Positions 63,238 to 64,000 of a stretch of 64,000 bases of DNA are shown here, piece by piece. Source of the DNA: REEB95 sp963785735 (lineage in GTDB: Bacteria; Pseudomonadota; Alphaproteobacteria; ATCC43930; CGMCC-115725). The notes below the pieces were generated by a model. That model did no database searches and had not been told where the DNA came from. It was given only the letters and a program-made list of their open reading frames with translations. The stretch's first letter is position 1; the number at the start of each line of letters is the position of its first letter. Location: NCBI GenBank assembly GCA_963785735.1, contig CAWAWJ010000001.1, positions 1,240,001-1,304,000 on the forward strand. Reading direction: 5' to 3'. The translations under genes were made by a program, and so were the position numbers.

Positions 63238-63327
63238 ATGATGATCGATTACATACTCGGCGCGATCGTGGCCGTGGTGATCGTGGTCTATCTCGTCATC
63301 GCACTGATCCGCCCCGAGAAATTCTGA
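63238..63327 (+). CDS. kdpF: potassium-transporting ATPase subunit KdpF
   Basis: This 29-residue peptide (MMIDYILGAIVAVVIVVYLV ending IALIRPEKF) is one membrane helix with the R-P-E-(K/R)-F ending of KdpF, which stabilises the KdpABC potassium pump. It lies 9 bases before kdpA. Confidence 0.88.
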   Translation: MMIDYILGAIVAVVIVVYLVIALIRPEKF

Positions 63328-63336
63328 GGTACCGCC

Positions 63337-64000
63337 ATGACAGCCAATGGCTGGATTCAGATCGCCATTTTCTGCGCCGTCGTCATCGCCGTCACCAGGC
63401 CGCTCGGCGGCTACATGACGCGCGTCTTCAACGGCGACCGCACCCCGTTGAGCCCGGTGCTGCGCCCGCTCGAGCGCGCGGTTTATTGGGTATGCGGCGT
63501 CGACGAGAAGACGGAGCAGAATTGGCTCGTCTATACGGTATCCATGCTGCTGTTCAGCCTCGCCGGGTTCCTGTCGCTCTATGCGCTGCAACGGCTGCAG
63601 GCGGTTTTGCCGTTCAATCCGGCGGGTCAGAGCGCGGTCGAGCAGAGCCTCGCCTTCAACACCGCCATCAGCTTCGTCACCAACACCAACTGGCAGTCCT
63701 ATGTGCCCGAAACCACCATGAGCTACCTCGTCCAGATGGCTGGGCTCACGGTGCATAATTTCCTTTCGGCGGCGACCGGCATCGCGCTGGCCTTGGCGCT
63801 GGTGCGCGGCTTCGCCCGGCGCGAAGCCAAGACCATCGGCAATTTCTGGGTCGATCTCACCCGCTGCACGCTTTACATCCTGCTGCCGGTCTCGATGGTT
63901 CTCGGCCTGGTCTTCGTCTGGCAGGGCATGCCGCAGAATCTGGGCGCCTATGTCGACGCGACCACGCTCGAAGGCGCGCATCAGACCATCGCGCAGGGGC
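63337..64000 (+). CDS. kdpA: potassium-transporting ATPase subunit KdpA (partial)
   Basis: The first 221 codons of the channel-like subunit KdpA are present, running off the right edge. LGGYMTRVFNGDRTPL, QNWLVYTVSMLLFS and FNTAISFVTNTNWQSY (first selectivity-filter repeat, TNTNWQ) are diagnostic. The protein binds K+ for the P-type ATPase KdpB. GAGG precedes the ATG. Confidence 0.97.
   Translation, partial: MTANGWIQIAIFCAVVIAVTRPLGGYMTRVFNGDRTPLSPVLRPLERAVYWVCGVDEKTEQNWLVYTVSMLLFSLAGFLSLYALQRLQAVLPFNPAGQSAVEQSLAFNTAISFVTNTNWQSYVPETTMSYLVQMAGLTVHNFLSAATGIALALALVRGFARREAKTIGNFWVDLTRCTLYILLPVSMVLGLVFVWQGMPQNLGAYVDATTLEGAHQTIAQG

Overview
The window reads as chromosome of a high-GC alphaproteobacterium. 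The evidence is the atpAGDC end of the F1 ATP synthase operon, the run rplU-rpmA-obgE-proB-proA-nadD-rsfS-rlmH-gpmI-envC-ctpA-rppH on the minus strand, an Anbu protease cluster, a FixK/FNR-type box in front of a universal stress gene, and a kdp operon with its leader microproteins. Genes are packed tightly, with many ATGA/GTGA start-stop overlaps. I cannot place the genus. No phage, transposase or CRISPR array was seen.

Layout: 2-3131 atpA(end)-atpG-atpD-atpC; 3196-4083 a ferritin-like protein; 4010-14534 (minus) the housekeeping run, in which proA carries a frameshift; 14734-14823 tRNA-Ser(CGA); 14924-15844 a lower-GC gene for a membrane-anchored SET-domain protein; 16849-28669 an aryl-polyene-type fatty-acid/polyketide cluster (ACP, membrane protein, AMP ligase, two dehydratases, acyltransferase, frameshifted LolA-like carrier, MMPL exporter, ketosynthase, chain-length-factor-like protein, ketoreductase, then a convergent glycosyltransferase and a flavin halogenase-like enzyme); 28781-33103 a secreted Cys/His protein, a homodimeric 2-oxoacid dehydrogenase E1 and its divergent Lrp-type regulator; 33180-39108 a binding-protein-like gene, a haem-oxygenase-fold protein, a Cache histidine kinase, PPK2, GNAT and Usp; 39123-43135 the Anbu cluster; 43484-44752 cfa; 44755-49904 a partner-switching and two-component module; 49989-57246 mixed metabolism, including a Rieske/ferric-reductase fusion with two tiny membrane proteins and a hydrolase remnant; 57259-62530 an aromatic-acid-type catabolic cluster; 63147-64000 kdp leader, kdpF and the start of kdpA.

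The genes suggest an aerobic or microaerobic organism that makes an outer-membrane polyene pigment, possibly halogenated, modifies its lipids (cyclopropane synthase, 2-hydroxy-acid dioxygenase family), and integrates stress through an RsbU/RsbW/STAS cascade. The best candidates for something not yet described are the four-helix membrane plus SET protein beside tRNA-Ser, the compact polyene cluster paired with a halogenase-like flavoenzyme, and the Rieske/ferric-reductase module with two microproteins. Three genes look broken by small insertions (proA, the LolA-like gene and a hydrolase remnant); the first two share the same local context and may be sequencing errors.
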